DNA of 64,000 bases, taken from NCBI GenBank assembly GCA_030682655.1, contig JAUXNU010000205.1:1-64000 (forward strand), given 5' to 3'. The DNA comes from Actinomycetota bacterium. Its GTDB lineage: Bacteria; Actinomycetota; Coriobacteriia; Anaerosomatales; JAUXNU01. Under the pieces are notes generated by a model. The model was not told where the DNA came from and searched no databases. It saw only the letters and a list, made by a program, of their open reading frames with translations. Positions 16,457-28,169 of this stretch are shown piece after piece. Both the position numbers and the translations under genes were made by a program. The stretch's first letter is position 1. Each line of letters opens with the position of its first letter.

Positions 16457-16488
16457 GCCCTCCCCCTCTCGTTCGCGCAGTCCAAGCC

Positions 16489-17391
16489 CTATTCTTGCCC
16501 GCTTCTTGGGAGACGAACCATCTGGATCGCGTCGCCCTGACGGCGCACGGTCAGCTCCTCGCGAGCGAGCCTGTGAACAGCTGTTCTCAGGTTGCCGTAT
16601 AGCCGCTCGACCCCGCGCGGATCGGTGACGACAAGCACGGCCCGGTCACCACCTGTGAGCACGTAGCGAACCAGCCGGGTCGCCGCACCTCGCGGCGAGG
16701 GGAAGGGCACGGTCATCTCGCGCGCATCGCGCGCCCATTCCTCCGGAGGTTCGATTCGCGGGGTCCACCGATTGACGTCCGCGACCAAGATGATCGCCCT
16801 CTTGCGTTTGGCGGGGTCGGCTTCCATGCTCGTGACGATGTGCAGGCGCACATCGAAGCCCTGGATCGCAGCGCCGCGGGCGAGGTAGGCCCAGTCCATG
16901 GTGCCGTCGTCGTCCAGGAGCATGACGACTTTGTCGGTCACACGCACGGCCAGCTCGGTGAGCAGGCGCGACAGCCCCATTCCGCGCCGGGGGGTGAAAG
17001 TCACAACCGCGAGGTCGTAGCGTTCGCCGTGAAGCAGATCCTCCACCATGCCCTGCCTGATGGTGAGCTTCGGCGAATCGGCTACGTCGCTCTCGAGCAG
17101 CCGCCGCAGCATGCCCGAAGACGGTTCGAGCGCGGTCACGCTTCCCGCGCGCTGCAGAAGCGGCCTCGTGAGCAGACCGGTCGCGGCACCTACTTCGAGG
17201 ACGGCGCTGCCTTCCGGGACTTCGTCGAGCAGGGCGCTGACAAGGCGTGGGAAGACCCGCTCGGAGCCGAAGTCGATATCGTAGTTGTTCGCCAGCAGCT
17301 CACGCCTGGCAAGTGCGCCATCGAGGGGGACTCCGTAGGCATATGGGGCATCATCGGAATCGATTTCGCCTTGTGAGCCATCCCTGTTCAT
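16489..17391 (-). CDS. SAM-dependent methyltransferase-like protein
   Basis: A 300-residue class I methyltransferase-like protein. Motif I is SAVLEVGAATGLLTRPLLQ (around residue 58), followed by VTALEPSSGMLRRLLES (motif II acidic residue) and DLAVVTFTPRRGMG at the motif IV position. The C-terminal hundred residues have no domain I recognise. Substrate unknown. It sits between enolase (26 bases upstream) and pyruvate kinase (33 bases downstream), all in one direction, so it belongs to the glycolytic transcription unit. ATG 17391 was chosen; residues further upstream overlap enolase in another frame and look non-coding. Confidence 0.72.
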   Translation of the reverse strand: MNRDGSQGEIDSDDAPYAYGVPLDGALARRELLANNYDIDFGSERVFPRLVSALLDEVPEGSAVLEVGAATGLLTRPLLQRAGSVTALEPSSGMLRRLLESDVADSPKLTIRQGMVEDLLHGERYDLAVVTFTPRRGMGLSRLLTELAVRVTDKVVMLLDDDGTMDWAYLARGAAIQGFDVRLHIVTSMEADPAKRKRAIILVADVNRWTPRIEPPEEWARDAREMTVPFPSPRGAATRLVRYVLTGGDRAVLVVTDPRGVERLYGNLRTAVHRLAREELTVRRQGDAIQMVRLPRSGQE

Positions 17392-17416
17392 ATGACCGGA
17401 GAATCTCCTGTCTCGG

Positions 17417-20178
<2,762 letters not shown>

Positions 20179-20206
20179 CGATCCCCCTCGCGTCGCGTGC
20201 TGTGCG

Positions 20207-21187
20207 CTACTTGGCCGTCGAGGTCGCGTCCTGCGCCTCCGGCGCTGCCTGCAGCTCGGGGATCAGGATCTCGATGTCAGCCTTCGCGCGCTGATCGTCG
20301 AGGAACTTCTGATACGCGTCGGCATTGCGCTGCTGGACGATGATCTGCTCGATCTGGTCCTTGACCTCGTCGATCGGCTTCTGGCGGTTCTCGCGCTTCT
20401 CGATGAGCTTGATGATGTGGTAGCCGAAGGTGGTCTTGACGAGCCCGGACATCTCATCTGCCTTGAGCTTCTGCGCGGCGGCTTCGAACTCGGGCACGTA
20501 CGGCGTCGTCGGCCAGCCAAGGTCGCCGCCCTTCTCCGCCGACACAGGATCCTTCGAATACTGCTTGGCCAAGGACGCGAAGTTGCCGCCTCCCTTGAGC
20601 TCCTTCAGGACCTTCTCTGCGGTCGCCTTGTCGCTCTCCTCGAAGAGGATGTGCGCGGCATGCACTGCAGCCTTCTCCTCGAACTGCGACGCGTTGGCCT
20701 TGTAGTACTCCTCGATCTCCTTCTCCGTGACAGGCGTATCGGCCGAGATTTGCTTGATGAGCTCCTCGGTCAAAAGCTGGTCGCGGACCTGCTCCTTGAG
20801 GGTGTCCTCGGTCATACCGGCCTGGTCGAGAGCCTGGGTGAACTGCTCCGGGCTCTGGAAGTTCTCCTTGAGTGTGTCGATCTGCTTCTGCACGTCCGAG
20901 TCGGAGATCTTGATCCCCTTCTCCTCGGCGGCCTGACGGATCAGCACGTTGTTGATCATGTTGTCGAGAAGGCGCTGCTGGAAGTCGAGTAGGCGCCCTT
21001 CCGCGTCCGGCCCTGTGAACATGTCCGGATACTGCTCCTTGAGCTTCTCGATCTGGACATCGAGGTCGGACCTCTTGATGACCTCACCGTTGACCTTTGC
21101 GGCAACGTCCTTGCTGGAACAGCCCGTCACGGCGAGCACAAGGCTTGTGGCAAGCAACAGGGCAACGACAACACGAAACGTTCTCAT
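20207..21187 (-). CDS. PpiC-type peptidyl-prolyl isomerase lipoprotein (SurA/PrsA-like)
   Basis: A 326-residue exported foldase. The signal peptide MRTFRVVVALLLATSLVLAV ends in the lipobox LAVTGC, so it is predicted to be anchored to the membrane by lipidated Cys. Residues 30-170 are the SurA-N-type helical chaperone region. Residues about 175-270 are one parvulin domain (HAAHILFEESDKATAEKVLK, FASLAKQYSKDP, GGDLGW, FGYHIIKL). It should help fold secreted proteins outside the membrane. ATG 21187 has GGGAGG four bases upstream. It lies between mfd and mazG on the same strand, 18 bases after mfd. Confidence 0.9.
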   Translation of the reverse strand: MRTFRVVVALLLATSLVLAVTGCSSKDVAAKVNGEVIKRSDLDVQIEKLKEQYPDMFTGPDAEGRLLDFQQRLLDNMINNVLIRQAAEEKGIKISDSDVQKQIDTLKENFQSPEQFTQALDQAGMTEDTLKEQVRDQLLTEELIKQISADTPVTEKEIEEYYKANASQFEEKAAVHAAHILFEESDKATAEKVLKELKGGGNFASLAKQYSKDPVSAEKGGDLGWPTTPYVPEFEAAAQKLKADEMSGLVKTTFGYHIIKLIEKRENRQKPIDEVKDQIEQIIVQQRNADAYQKFLDDQRAKADIEILIPELQAAPEAQDATSTAK

Positions 21188-21205
21188 CGATCCTCCCAGG
21201 GATTC

Positions 21206-24200
21206 CTACTCGGAGCTGGCTCCGGTCAGTATAGCACCGAGAACATCGAGGGCGGCCCCCGTCACAGAAGCTCCATAGTCGAACGGAACGTGGAGTTTGT
21301 GCTCGCGCTCCAAGTAGACCGCACCGCGCGCCGCCAGACGTCCGCGGGCATCGTCGCCTAGCGCGATACCGCCGATCGTCAGGCGGCGTCTGGACACACT
21401 CACGCTGCCGGCGCGGGCCTCGGCGGCAAGCGCCCGGATGCGCGCGATATCGACGAGGTTGCGGGCGGGCTCAGGCGCCGCGCCGAACCGTTCGGACATC
21501 TCCGCCGCGATTCGGGCGACGCCCTCGGGCGTGACGGCACCGGCGAGCCGACGGTAGATGCGCACGCGTTCGTCGACCGCGGATACGTACTCCTCGGGCA
21601 GGAAGGCGGGAACGGGCAGGTCGACGCGGATGTCCGGGTGCGCCGACAGCGGCTCGCCGCGCACTTCGGCCACTGCCTCGCGCAGCATCTCGGCGTAGAG
21701 GTCGAAGCCGACGGCGCTCATGTTGCCGTGCTGCTCCGCGCCAAGGAGAGATCCCGCGCCCCGGATCTCGAGGTCGCGCATGGCCACCTTGATGCCGCTA
21801 CCGAGGTCGGTATGCTCGCGGATCGCCGTGAGCCGCTCGACTGCCTGCTCGGTCAGGGACTGGCCGCGCGGGAACATGAAGTACGCGAACGCCCGGACGT
21901 GGCTGCGGCCGACGCGACCTTTGAGCTGGTAGAGCTGGGCGAGCCCCAGCCGTTGGCTGTCCTCGATGATGAGCGTGTTGGTGTGCGGGTTGTCGATGCC
22001 TGACTCGACGATCGTGGTCGAAACGAGCACGTCGTAGCGGTTGGCCGAGAACGACTCCATCACGCGCTCGAGCTGGTGCTCGGACATCTGCCCGTGCGCC
22101 ACACCGACACGCGCCTCCGGTGCGGCCTCGAGCACGCGCGCCGCGGCCTCGTCGATGGACTTGACCCGGTTGGACACGAAGTAGACCTGCCCGCCACGTT
22201 CGAGTTCGCGGCGGATCGCTCCCGACACGACGTCGGCGTCGTACTCGCCCATGTGTACCTGGACCGGGAAGCGGTTCGGTGGAGGCGTGTCGATAACGCT
22301 CATGTCGCGCACGCCCGACAGCGACATCTGGAGGGTGCGCGGGATGGGCGTCGCGGAGAGCGTGAGCACGTCGACCTGTTCGCGGAGGTTCTTGAGATGC
22401 TCCTTGTGCCCGACGCCGAAACGCTGCTCCTCGTCCACGACCACGAGACCGAGATCGCGCGGAGCGACATCGGCCGACAGTAGGCGGTGCGTGCCGATGA
22501 GCACGTCGACCGTGCCCTCCGCAAACCCCTTCAGCGCTGCCTTCTGTTGCGATGCGGTGCGAAAGCGCGACAGGACCTCGACGCGCAAGGCGAACGGTGC
22601 GAACCGGTCCGAGAAGGTTGTGAAGTGCTGCTGCGCGAGGATGGTCGTGGGGCACAACACCATGACCTGCGCCCCCTCCTGGACGGCCTTGAATACCGCC
22701 CGGATGGCAACCTCGGTCTTGCCGTAGCCCACGTCGCCGCAGATCAGCCGGTCCATCGGCTTGTCCGACTCCATGTCCGCCTTCACATCGGCGATCGCCG
22801 CAAGCTGGTCGGGGGTCTCCTCGAAGGGGAAAGCCGCCTCCATCTCGAGCTGCCAGGGCGTGTCCGAGGAAAACGCCCGCCCCTCCACTGCCGCGCGTCT
22901 CGCGTACAGGTCGACGAGGTCGAATGCGAGCTTGCGGGCGGCCTTTCGCGCCTTGGTGGTCGCCCGCGACCAGTCCGCGGTGTTGAGCCGCGTAACGCGC
23001 GGCGCGGAGCCGTCGGGGCCGACATACTTGGTCACGCGGTCGATCTGGTCGACGGGCACGTACAGCCTGTCGCCCTTGGCGTACTCCAGAACAAGGTAGT
23101 CCCGCTCTGAGCCAAGGACCTCCTTGCGCTGCATCTCGTGGAAGAGCCCGATGCCGTGCGTGGCGTGCACGACGTAGTCCCCGGGCACGAACCCGAAGGT
23201 CAGCTGCGTTGGATCGATGTCGCGCGCCGCACGCCTGGTGCGGGCCGAGCGCGGGTAGATGTCGTCAATGCTCACGACGGCCAGCCGCGCATCCGGCACG
23301 ACGAAGCCCGCCGGCACGTCCGCCGAGGAAACGTTCACGACCCGCGGCGCGAGTCGAGTGGCACCCGACGCGGACTCCCCGGCACGCTCGGCAACAGTGA
23401 ACCCGGCAGCGACGAGCAGGTCCGAGATGCGCCGGCGGGTGCGGCGCTCGGGCACTGCGAGCACGACCGCGTAGTCGATATCGAGCAGCGAGCGTAGCCC
23501 CGCCATGAAGCGGTCTTCGCCGCCGGCGACCTCGGGGCGACGCGCGACAAGCTCCGCGTCGACGGTGCCGCCCGCGCGCAGCAGCGACAGCATCGTGAGG
23601 CGCTGCCGGCCGCCCAGGTCGAGCCTGGCGGCCGGAACGAGCAGCCCGTCCGCATCGGCGTCGGCAGCCTTCGCCGCCAGCGACAGCTCCTCGTGGCGCC
23701 GGGTCGCGTCATCCATGAGCGAGCGGGGCTCGGCGACCACGATGAGCGTCTCGGGCGAAAGGTAGTCGGTCAGGTTGCCGGGCTGCTCGTAGAGCGCGCC
23801 TAGATAGCGCTCAACTCCGTTGAAGTAGACACCTGACTCGATGAGCTCCAGGTGATGGGCGATCTCCGGGTCGTCTAGGCGCGCTCGCAGCGCCCGCCGT
23901 GCGCGACTCGCGGCACGCGAGCCAAGCGCCACCTCTCGACAGCCGAAGACCTCGACACGCCCGGCGTCGCCGATCGTCTGCCCCGTTGACGGGACGTAGC
24001 GCCGGAGCGTCTCGATCTCGTCGCCGAACAGCTCGGCCCGCACCGGATGCGTGCCGTCCGACGGGAACACGTCTAGAATGCCGCCGCGAACCGCGAACTG
24101 CCCCCGGTCCTCGGCCACCTCAACGCGCTCGTAGCCCATCCGGCTCAGAGTCGCCGCGACCTCGTCGAGATCGAGCGTCACTCCCACCTCGAGCGAGAGC

Positions 24201-24619
24201 GGGTCAAAGACGTGCGAGCCGTGCGGGGGCAGCGCGCGCACGAGCGAGCGAGCAGACGCCACCACGACCGCCAGGCGGCCCGAGCTCAACGAGTGCAGAG
24301 CGCGGGCGCGCCGGCCCACCGCCCCGAGGACGGGTGTTTCGTCGCTCCAGGGCATGTCGCGACGCTCGGGGAAACGCATGACCTCGCCCGGGGCAAGGTA
24401 GGTCGCGAGCTGGCGCGCGTAGCGTTCGGCCGCCTCCTCGCCGGCGAGAACGACCAGCGTAGGCCGCGGGCGGGCCACGAACAGCGCGGCCGTCAGCAGC
24501 GGGCGAATGATACCCGGCGCGGCAAGCGTGCAGTCCCGCCCCTCGACGACGGCCTCCGAGACGCTCGCGAAAGCACGCGCCGCTCCCAGCGATGCGGCGA
24601 GTTGATCGGTGAGCGACAC
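21206..24619 (-). CDS. mfd: transcription-repair coupling factor
   Basis: Mfd, 1137 residues. It removes stalled RNA polymerase and recruits UvrA. Domains in order are a UvrB-like N-terminal module; the CarD-like polymerase-interacting domain (GDYVVHATHGIGLFHEMQ, around 475); the RecG-type helicase with Walker A GDVGYGKTEVA, the Walker B DEEQRFGVGHKE, ATPIPRTLQMSLSG and QLKGRVGRSHVRAFAYF; and a C-terminal TRCF domain. GTG 24619 was chosen over the longer frame because AAGGAGG lies seven bases before it. It is the first gene of a run with the PpiC lipoprotein and mazG. Confidence 0.96.
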   Translation of the reverse strand: MSLTDQLAASLGAARAFASVSEAVVEGRDCTLAAPGIIRPLLTAALFVARPRPTLVVLAGEEAAERYARQLATYLAPGEVMRFPERRDMPWSDETPVLGAVGRRARALHSLSSGRLAVVVASARSLVRALPPHGSHVFDPLSLEVGVTLDLDEVAATLSRMGYERVEVAEDRGQFAVRGGILDVFPSDGTHPVRAELFGDEIETLRRYVPSTGQTIGDAGRVEVFGCREVALGSRAASRARRALRARLDDPEIAHHLELIESGVYFNGVERYLGALYEQPGNLTDYLSPETLIVVAEPRSLMDDATRRHEELSLAAKAADADADGLLVPAARLDLGGRQRLTMLSLLRAGGTVDAELVARRPEVAGGEDRFMAGLRSLLDIDYAVVLAVPERRTRRRISDLLVAAGFTVAERAGESASGATRLAPRVVNVSSADVPAGFVVPDARLAVVSIDDIYPRSARTRRAARDIDPTQLTFGFVPGDYVVHATHGIGLFHEMQRKEVLGSERDYLVLEYAKGDRLYVPVDQIDRVTKYVGPDGSAPRVTRLNTADWSRATTKARKAARKLAFDLVDLYARRAAVEGRAFSSDTPWQLEMEAAFPFEETPDQLAAIADVKADMESDKPMDRLICGDVGYGKTEVAIRAVFKAVQEGAQVMVLCPTTILAQQHFTTFSDRFAPFALRVEVLSRFRTASQQKAALKGFAEGTVDVLIGTHRLLSADVAPRDLGLVVVDEEQRFGVGHKEHLKNLREQVDVLTLSATPIPRTLQMSLSGVRDMSVIDTPPPNRFPVQVHMGEYDADVVSGAIRRELERGGQVYFVSNRVKSIDEAAARVLEAAPEARVGVAHGQMSEHQLERVMESFSANRYDVLVSTTIVESGIDNPHTNTLIIEDSQRLGLAQLYQLKGRVGRSHVRAFAYFMFPRGQSLTEQAVERLTAIREHTDLGSGIKVAMRDLEIRGAGSLLGAEQHGNMSAVGFDLYAEMLREAVAEVRGEPLSAHPDIRVDLPVPAFLPEEYVSAVDERVRIYRRLAGAVTPEGVARIAAEMSERFGAAPEPARNLVDIARIRALAAEARAGSVSVSRRRLTIGGIALGDDARGRLAARGAVYLEREHKLHVPFDYGASVTGAALDVLGAILTGASSE

Positions 24620-24799
24620 GCGGCGACCTCCTTGGCATGACTTATGCAGCACGACAGCCCGCGGCGGACGTACCGGCGCGGGGCTCAGTTACCCTATCCC
24701 CGCACGACAGGACGGTCAAGCGCGCCTGTCGCGAGCAGCCATTCCGGAGTAGACTGGCTTCTCGCACGGCGTCGAAACAAGATCGCAAGGGAGCAATGC

Positions 24800-26173
24800 A
24801 TGGCCGAGGAGAACGGGGCCGAACGGACCAGTCTCGAAACCTGCGAAGCCGACGTCGAGGCGCCACGCCCGATCGTCGTCCGACGCACCAGGACGTTCGA
24901 GTCCTTCGGCCACCGCGACTTCTCGCTGTTCTGGGGCGGCTCGCTGCTTTCGAACATGGGGTCGTGGATGCAGACGGCGGCGCTCGGCCTTGTCGTGTGG
25001 TCGTTCCGCAGCTCCGAACTCGATCTGGGAATCGTCAACTTCATGACCGGTATCCCCGTCCTGGTGCTCGCGCTGCCGGCGGGACTCCTTGCCGATCGCG
25101 TAGACCGGCGCAAGCTGCTGATGGCGGTCCAGGCCGTCCTTCTCGTGCAGGCGACCGCCCTTGGCGTGCTCTTCCACACCGGGCACCTCTCGTCGCGCAC
25201 CCCCGTGCTCTCGCTGGTGTACGTCTCGGCTCTCGGACTCGTCGGCGGCATCGCTTCGGCGCTCACGTTCCCGGCGTGGCAGTCGCTGCTGCCAGACCTC
25301 GTGCCCCGAAAATCGCTGCTGAACGCCATCGCGCTGAACTCCGCGCAGTTCCAGGGCGCCCGGCTCCTCGGCCCACTGGCAGCGGGCGGAATACTGCTGT
25401 TGGGAGCCGACTACGGACAGGTCTTCTACGTCAACGCGGCGAGCTTCCTGTTCGTCATCGGCGCACTGTGGTTCATCCGGCCACACCCGTCCAACGACGG
25501 GCTTCCCGGCTCGCGGGCCCATACTCACGCACGTGTCGCAGACGGTCACCGCGAGGGTCCGTGGGCCACGCTCACGGCGGGGATGCGGTACGCGCGCGCG
25601 AACCGCACGGTCGGCACGCTCATCATCACGACGGCCGTGATGACCGTCTTCGGCATGCCTTTCCTGATGCTGCTGCCGGCCATCGCGGACAAGGTCCTCG
25701 GGCACCCGGAGGTCGGCTACACCTACCTCATGTCGGCCAACGGTGCCGGTGCCCTCGTCGGGGCGCTCGTCGTCGCAAGCCTTCCGCACACCGTGAAGCG
25801 AGAGCGCCTCATCCCGCTCGTGCTCGCTGGCATGGCTGTCTTGCTCATCGCGCTCGGCTTGTCTCGCTCTTTCTGGCTCAGCATGGTGCTCTCCGTCTTC
25901 GCGGGAGCCGCATTCCTGGGCACGAACTCGCTCACCAACACGACCATCCAGGCAGCGGCACCGGGACATCTGCGCGGGCGCGTGATGGCGCTCTTCGTCA
26001 TGTCGTTCATGGGCATCATGCCGATCTCCGCCATCATCTTCGGCGCCATCGGCAAAGCGATCGGGCCCGCGAATGCGGTGCTCGTCGGCGCGGTGGTTCT
26101 CCTTGGCTGGGCGCTCGTGCTGATAGCGCGACCGTCGCTGCTCGGGCCGGCCGGTGAAGCGGGGCTGGCGTGA
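24800..26173 (+). CDS. MFS transporter (EntS-like exporter)
   Basis: A 457-residue major facilitator protein with about twelve hydrophobic segments. It resembles the MFS_3 / enterobactin-exporter group: FESFGHRDFSLFWGGSLLSN opening, LPAGLLADRVDRRKLLM loop between helices 2 and 3 (motif A), and APGHLRGRVMALFVMSFMG late in the protein. Substrate unknown; drug or siderophore efflux is family-level inference. ATG 24800 has AAGGGAGC upstream. The end overlaps nth by four bases (GTGA). Another open frame over the same bases is a shadow. Confidence 0.88.
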   Translation: MAEENGAERTSLETCEADVEAPRPIVVRRTRTFESFGHRDFSLFWGGSLLSNMGSWMQTAALGLVVWSFRSSELDLGIVNFMTGIPVLVLALPAGLLADRVDRRKLLMAVQAVLLVQATALGVLFHTGHLSSRTPVLSLVYVSALGLVGGIASALTFPAWQSLLPDLVPRKSLLNAIALNSAQFQGARLLGPLAAGGILLLGADYGQVFYVNAASFLFVIGALWFIRPHPSNDGLPGSRAHTHARVADGHREGPWATLTAGMRYARANRTVGTLIITTAVMTVFGMPFLMLLPAIADKVLGHPEVGYTYLMSANGAGALVGALVVASLPHTVKRERLIPLVLAGMAVLLIALGLSRSFWLSMVLSVFAGAAFLGTNSLTNTTIQAAAPGHLRGRVMALFVMSFMGIMPISAIIFGAIGKAIGPANAVLVGAVVLLGWALVLIARPSLLGPAGEAGLA

Positions 26174-26856
26174 GCGCCGTCGCGAAGCGAGAGAGCGCCG
26201 GACGGCGCCGGGAGAGGGCCGCCGAGATCGTCGCGCTGCTGGCCCGGGAGTATCCGCGCGCGCACATCATGCTCACGTTTGAGAGCGACTTCCAGCTGCT
26301 CGTGGCAGTCATCCTGTCGGCCCAGACGACCGACATCACCGTGAACAAGGTCACGCCTGCGCTCTTCGCCGCATTCCCGACGGCGAATGCGCTCGCCGCG
26401 GCCTCGGTCGAAGAGGTCGAGGCCCTCGTGAAGCCGACCGGCTTCTACCACAACAAAGCCGCCAACATCATGAAGGCAGCCCAGCGGATCGTAGCCGAGT
26501 TCGATGGCGTGGTCCCGGACGCGATGGAGGGGCTCACGAGCCTACCCGGCGTGGCGCGCAAGACCGCCAACATCGTGCTCTACAACGCCTTCGGCAAGGC
26601 CGAGGGCGTGGCCGTCGACACTCACGTCAAGCGGCTATCGCAACGCCTGGGCTTCTCGGCGCAGACCGATCCGGAGAAGATCGAGCGCGATCTGGCGGCG
26701 CTCTTTCCCGCCGAGGAGTGGGGTACGCTCACGTACCGCCTCATCGACCACGGACGGGCGATCTGCGACGCCAAGCGCCCGGTATGCGGAGCCTGCGTCG
26801 TGAGCGAGCTGTGCCCGGGCGCGTTCGACGTGAAAGGGTGGCGCGAGAGCGTCTAG
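26170..26856 (+). CDS. nth: endonuclease III
   Basis: Endonuclease III, 228 residues, a bifunctional DNA glycosylase/AP lyase for oxidised pyrimidines. The helix-hairpin-helix LPGVARKTANIVLYN is followed by the catalytic aspartate in VDTHVKRLSQRLG. The catalytic lysine region is LSAQTTDITVNKV. The C-terminal 4Fe-4S cluster ligands have the standard C-x6-C-x2-C-x5-C spacing (CDAKRPVCGACVVSELC). The GTG start overlaps the MFS stop by four bases. It is the last + strand gene before the convergent restriction-modification cassette. Confidence 0.96.
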   Translation: MSAVAKRESAGRRRERAAEIVALLAREYPRAHIMLTFESDFQLLVAVILSAQTTDITVNKVTPALFAAFPTANALAAASVEEVEALVKPTGFYHNKAANIMKAAQRIVAEFDGVVPDAMEGLTSLPGVARKTANIVLYNAFGKAEGVAVDTHVKRLSQRLGFSAQTDPEKIERDLAALFPAEEWGTLTYRLIDHGRAICDAKRPVCGACVVSELCPGAFDVKGWRESV

Positions 26857-26894
26857 CTCTGCGCCACCCCTGCGTTGTGTGAACGGAATGTAGG

Positions 26895-27128
26895 TCAGTC
26901 TCGAGGTGGCCACAAACGGGTCATGCGTGGGTATTCCGCATCAACCTCGCGGTACAGCAACAGATGACTCGGCAGCTGCGTGAGTTGCCAGTCATCAGGA
27001 CACGGAAGCGCTCTGACTGCGAGCACGAGCAGTTCCCTGACGGTCATGTCGTTGCTGGGGACGAGCACGACCTTTGCGGCCCCATAATCATTCTGAGCAA
27101 CTTCGTACGCCCCGCGATCATCATCCAT
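26895..27128 (-). CDS. small protein of unknown function in the restriction-modification cassette
   Basis: A 77-residue acidic protein starting MDDDRGAYEVAQNDYGAAKV. I do not recognise it. Its first half looks like a beta-alpha unit (AAKVVLVPSNDMTVRELLVLAV), and the end is LLYREVDAEYPRMTRLWPPRD. Its ATG lies inside the last codons of the GIY-YIG nuclease gene (eight-base overlap), so it is translationally coupled to it. ATG 27137 is an alternative start. Position suggests a cofactor, control or inhibitor protein for the nuclease, but nothing in the sequence proves this. Confidence 0.6.
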   Translation of the reverse strand: MDDDRGAYEVAQNDYGAAKVVLVPSNDMTVRELLVLAVRALPCPDDWQLTQLPSHLLLYREVDAEYPRMTRLWPPRD

Positions 27129-27702
27129 GCACCCCATACGGTTCCCCTGGAAGCGCACCCAGTACGGGGCTTGCTTGGCAAATCAGCCGCAAGAGCTCCA
27201 AGACGTCGTACTGGCCAGCGGGGACGCCGTCGCAACGGTATTCGGGATCGAGGGGGTACTGGACGTGCCAGTGTGTGTCCGCGAGACCCGTCCCATCCCT
27301 GCGCCTGCCTGGATCATTCGGGCCGAAGCCCTTGCTGTTCCAGTTGGGCTTGTAGCGCTTGATCATGTGCGCCTCGGGCTTGAACGGGTCCCATGTGTTG
27401 GCGAAGTGCAGGCATCGGAAGTCCACTTCTTCGGGGGCTATTCCCACTCGCCCATGCAGCTGCCTCCAGTGCTTGCGCAATCTGACTCGCGCGGAGTCGT
27501 CCGCCTTGCCAACATAGACAAGCGCTCCTTGGTAGTGAAGACCATAGACGCCAGGTCTCTCGCCGACATCGGCCAGATGGCCTTCGTCAAGTGCCACTGG
27601 AACAAGTCGTTCGAAATCGGCACACATTTGCTCGAACAACGGTGTCGATATGTCGAACTCGAACAGTCCGCATCCCTCAGAGAACCTATCGGTCAGCGCC
27701 AT
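27121..27702 (-). CDS. GIY-YIG restriction endonuclease, Eco29kI type
   Basis: A 193-residue GIY-YIG nuclease. The core is GVYGLHYQGALVYVGKADD (residues 51-69), then R74 and H78 in RVRLRKHW, a conserved Glu at 110 (KPEAHMIKRY) and Asn at 122 (PNWNSKG). This set, including the R-x3-H pair and the Glu-Asn spacing, fits the Eco29kI family of type II restriction enzymes, which recognise CCGCGG. Specificity here is inference. ATG 27702 has GAGGGGAG seven bases upstream, within the end of vsr. It is encoded directly after the methylase and Vsr genes. Confidence 0.85.
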   Translation of the reverse strand: MALTDRFSEGCGLFEFDISTPLFEQMCADFERLVPVALDEGHLADVGERPGVYGLHYQGALVYVGKADDSARVRLRKHWRQLHGRVGIAPEEVDFRCLHFANTWDPFKPEAHMIKRYKPNWNSKGFGPNDPGRRRDGTGLADTHWHVQYPLDPEYRCDGVPAGQYDVLELLRLICQASPVLGALPGEPYGVHG

Positions 27703-27715
27703 GGCGCGTCTCCCC

Positions 27716-28156
27716 TCAGACTCCGTTGGCTCGGCGCGAGCCGCGTACTGCATCTTCGACCACACTAGCCGCGACCGAAGGATCCGCTTCGACGTCCGTC
27801 GCCCAGAATCTGAGGACAGTCCATCCTTCTGATCTCAGGTGTTCGTTCACCTCTCGGTCCCTCTGCACGTTCCTGCGAATCTTGCCGCACCAGAAATCGG
27901 TGTGTGTCGGGAACATGGCCTCCAGGTTCGGCAGCCCGCGTCGGACGTGCTCGTTCCCGTGCCACATGTCGCCGTCGACAAACACCGCAATCCGATACTT
28001 CCTGATCACCAAGTCGGGGCGGCCGACTACATCCTTGGCCTGCAGCCGGTAGCGGACACCCCTGGCGTGAAGCTCGCGGCGCAAGGCGAGTTCCGCCTTC
28101 GTGTCCTTGCTCTTCACTGCGGCCATCACTCGCGAGGTTGTCGCTGTGTCTCGCAT
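27716..28156 (-). CDS. vsr: very short patch repair endonuclease Vsr
   Basis: A 146-residue Vsr protein, which nicks beside T:G mismatches that arise when 5-methylcytosine deaminates. Characteristic are TTSRVMAAVKSKDTKAELAL, VGRPDLVI with the catalytic Asp, VFVDGDMWHGN (usual family form VFVDGCFWHG; Cys is replaced by Asp here), FWCGKIRRNVQRD and EGWTVLRFWATDV. Vsr genes go with C5 cytosine methylases, and this one starts 13 bases after one. GTG 28165 is an alternative start; no strong ribosome site is seen, so translation may depend on the methylase gene upstream. Confidence 0.94.
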   Translation of the reverse strand: MRDTATTSRVMAAVKSKDTKAELALRRELHARGVRYRLQAKDVVGRPDLVIRKYRIAVFVDGDMWHGNEHVRRGLPNLEAMFPTHTDFWCGKIRRNVQRDREVNEHLRSEGWTVLRFWATDVEADPSVAASVVEDAVRGSRRANGV

Positions 28157-28169
28157 TGCAGCCACGAAC

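Noticed and set aside
24637-26157. A second long + strand frame over the MFS gene
   Set aside because: Arg/Pro-rich shadow; the MFS frame at 24800 has membrane helices and a ribosome site.
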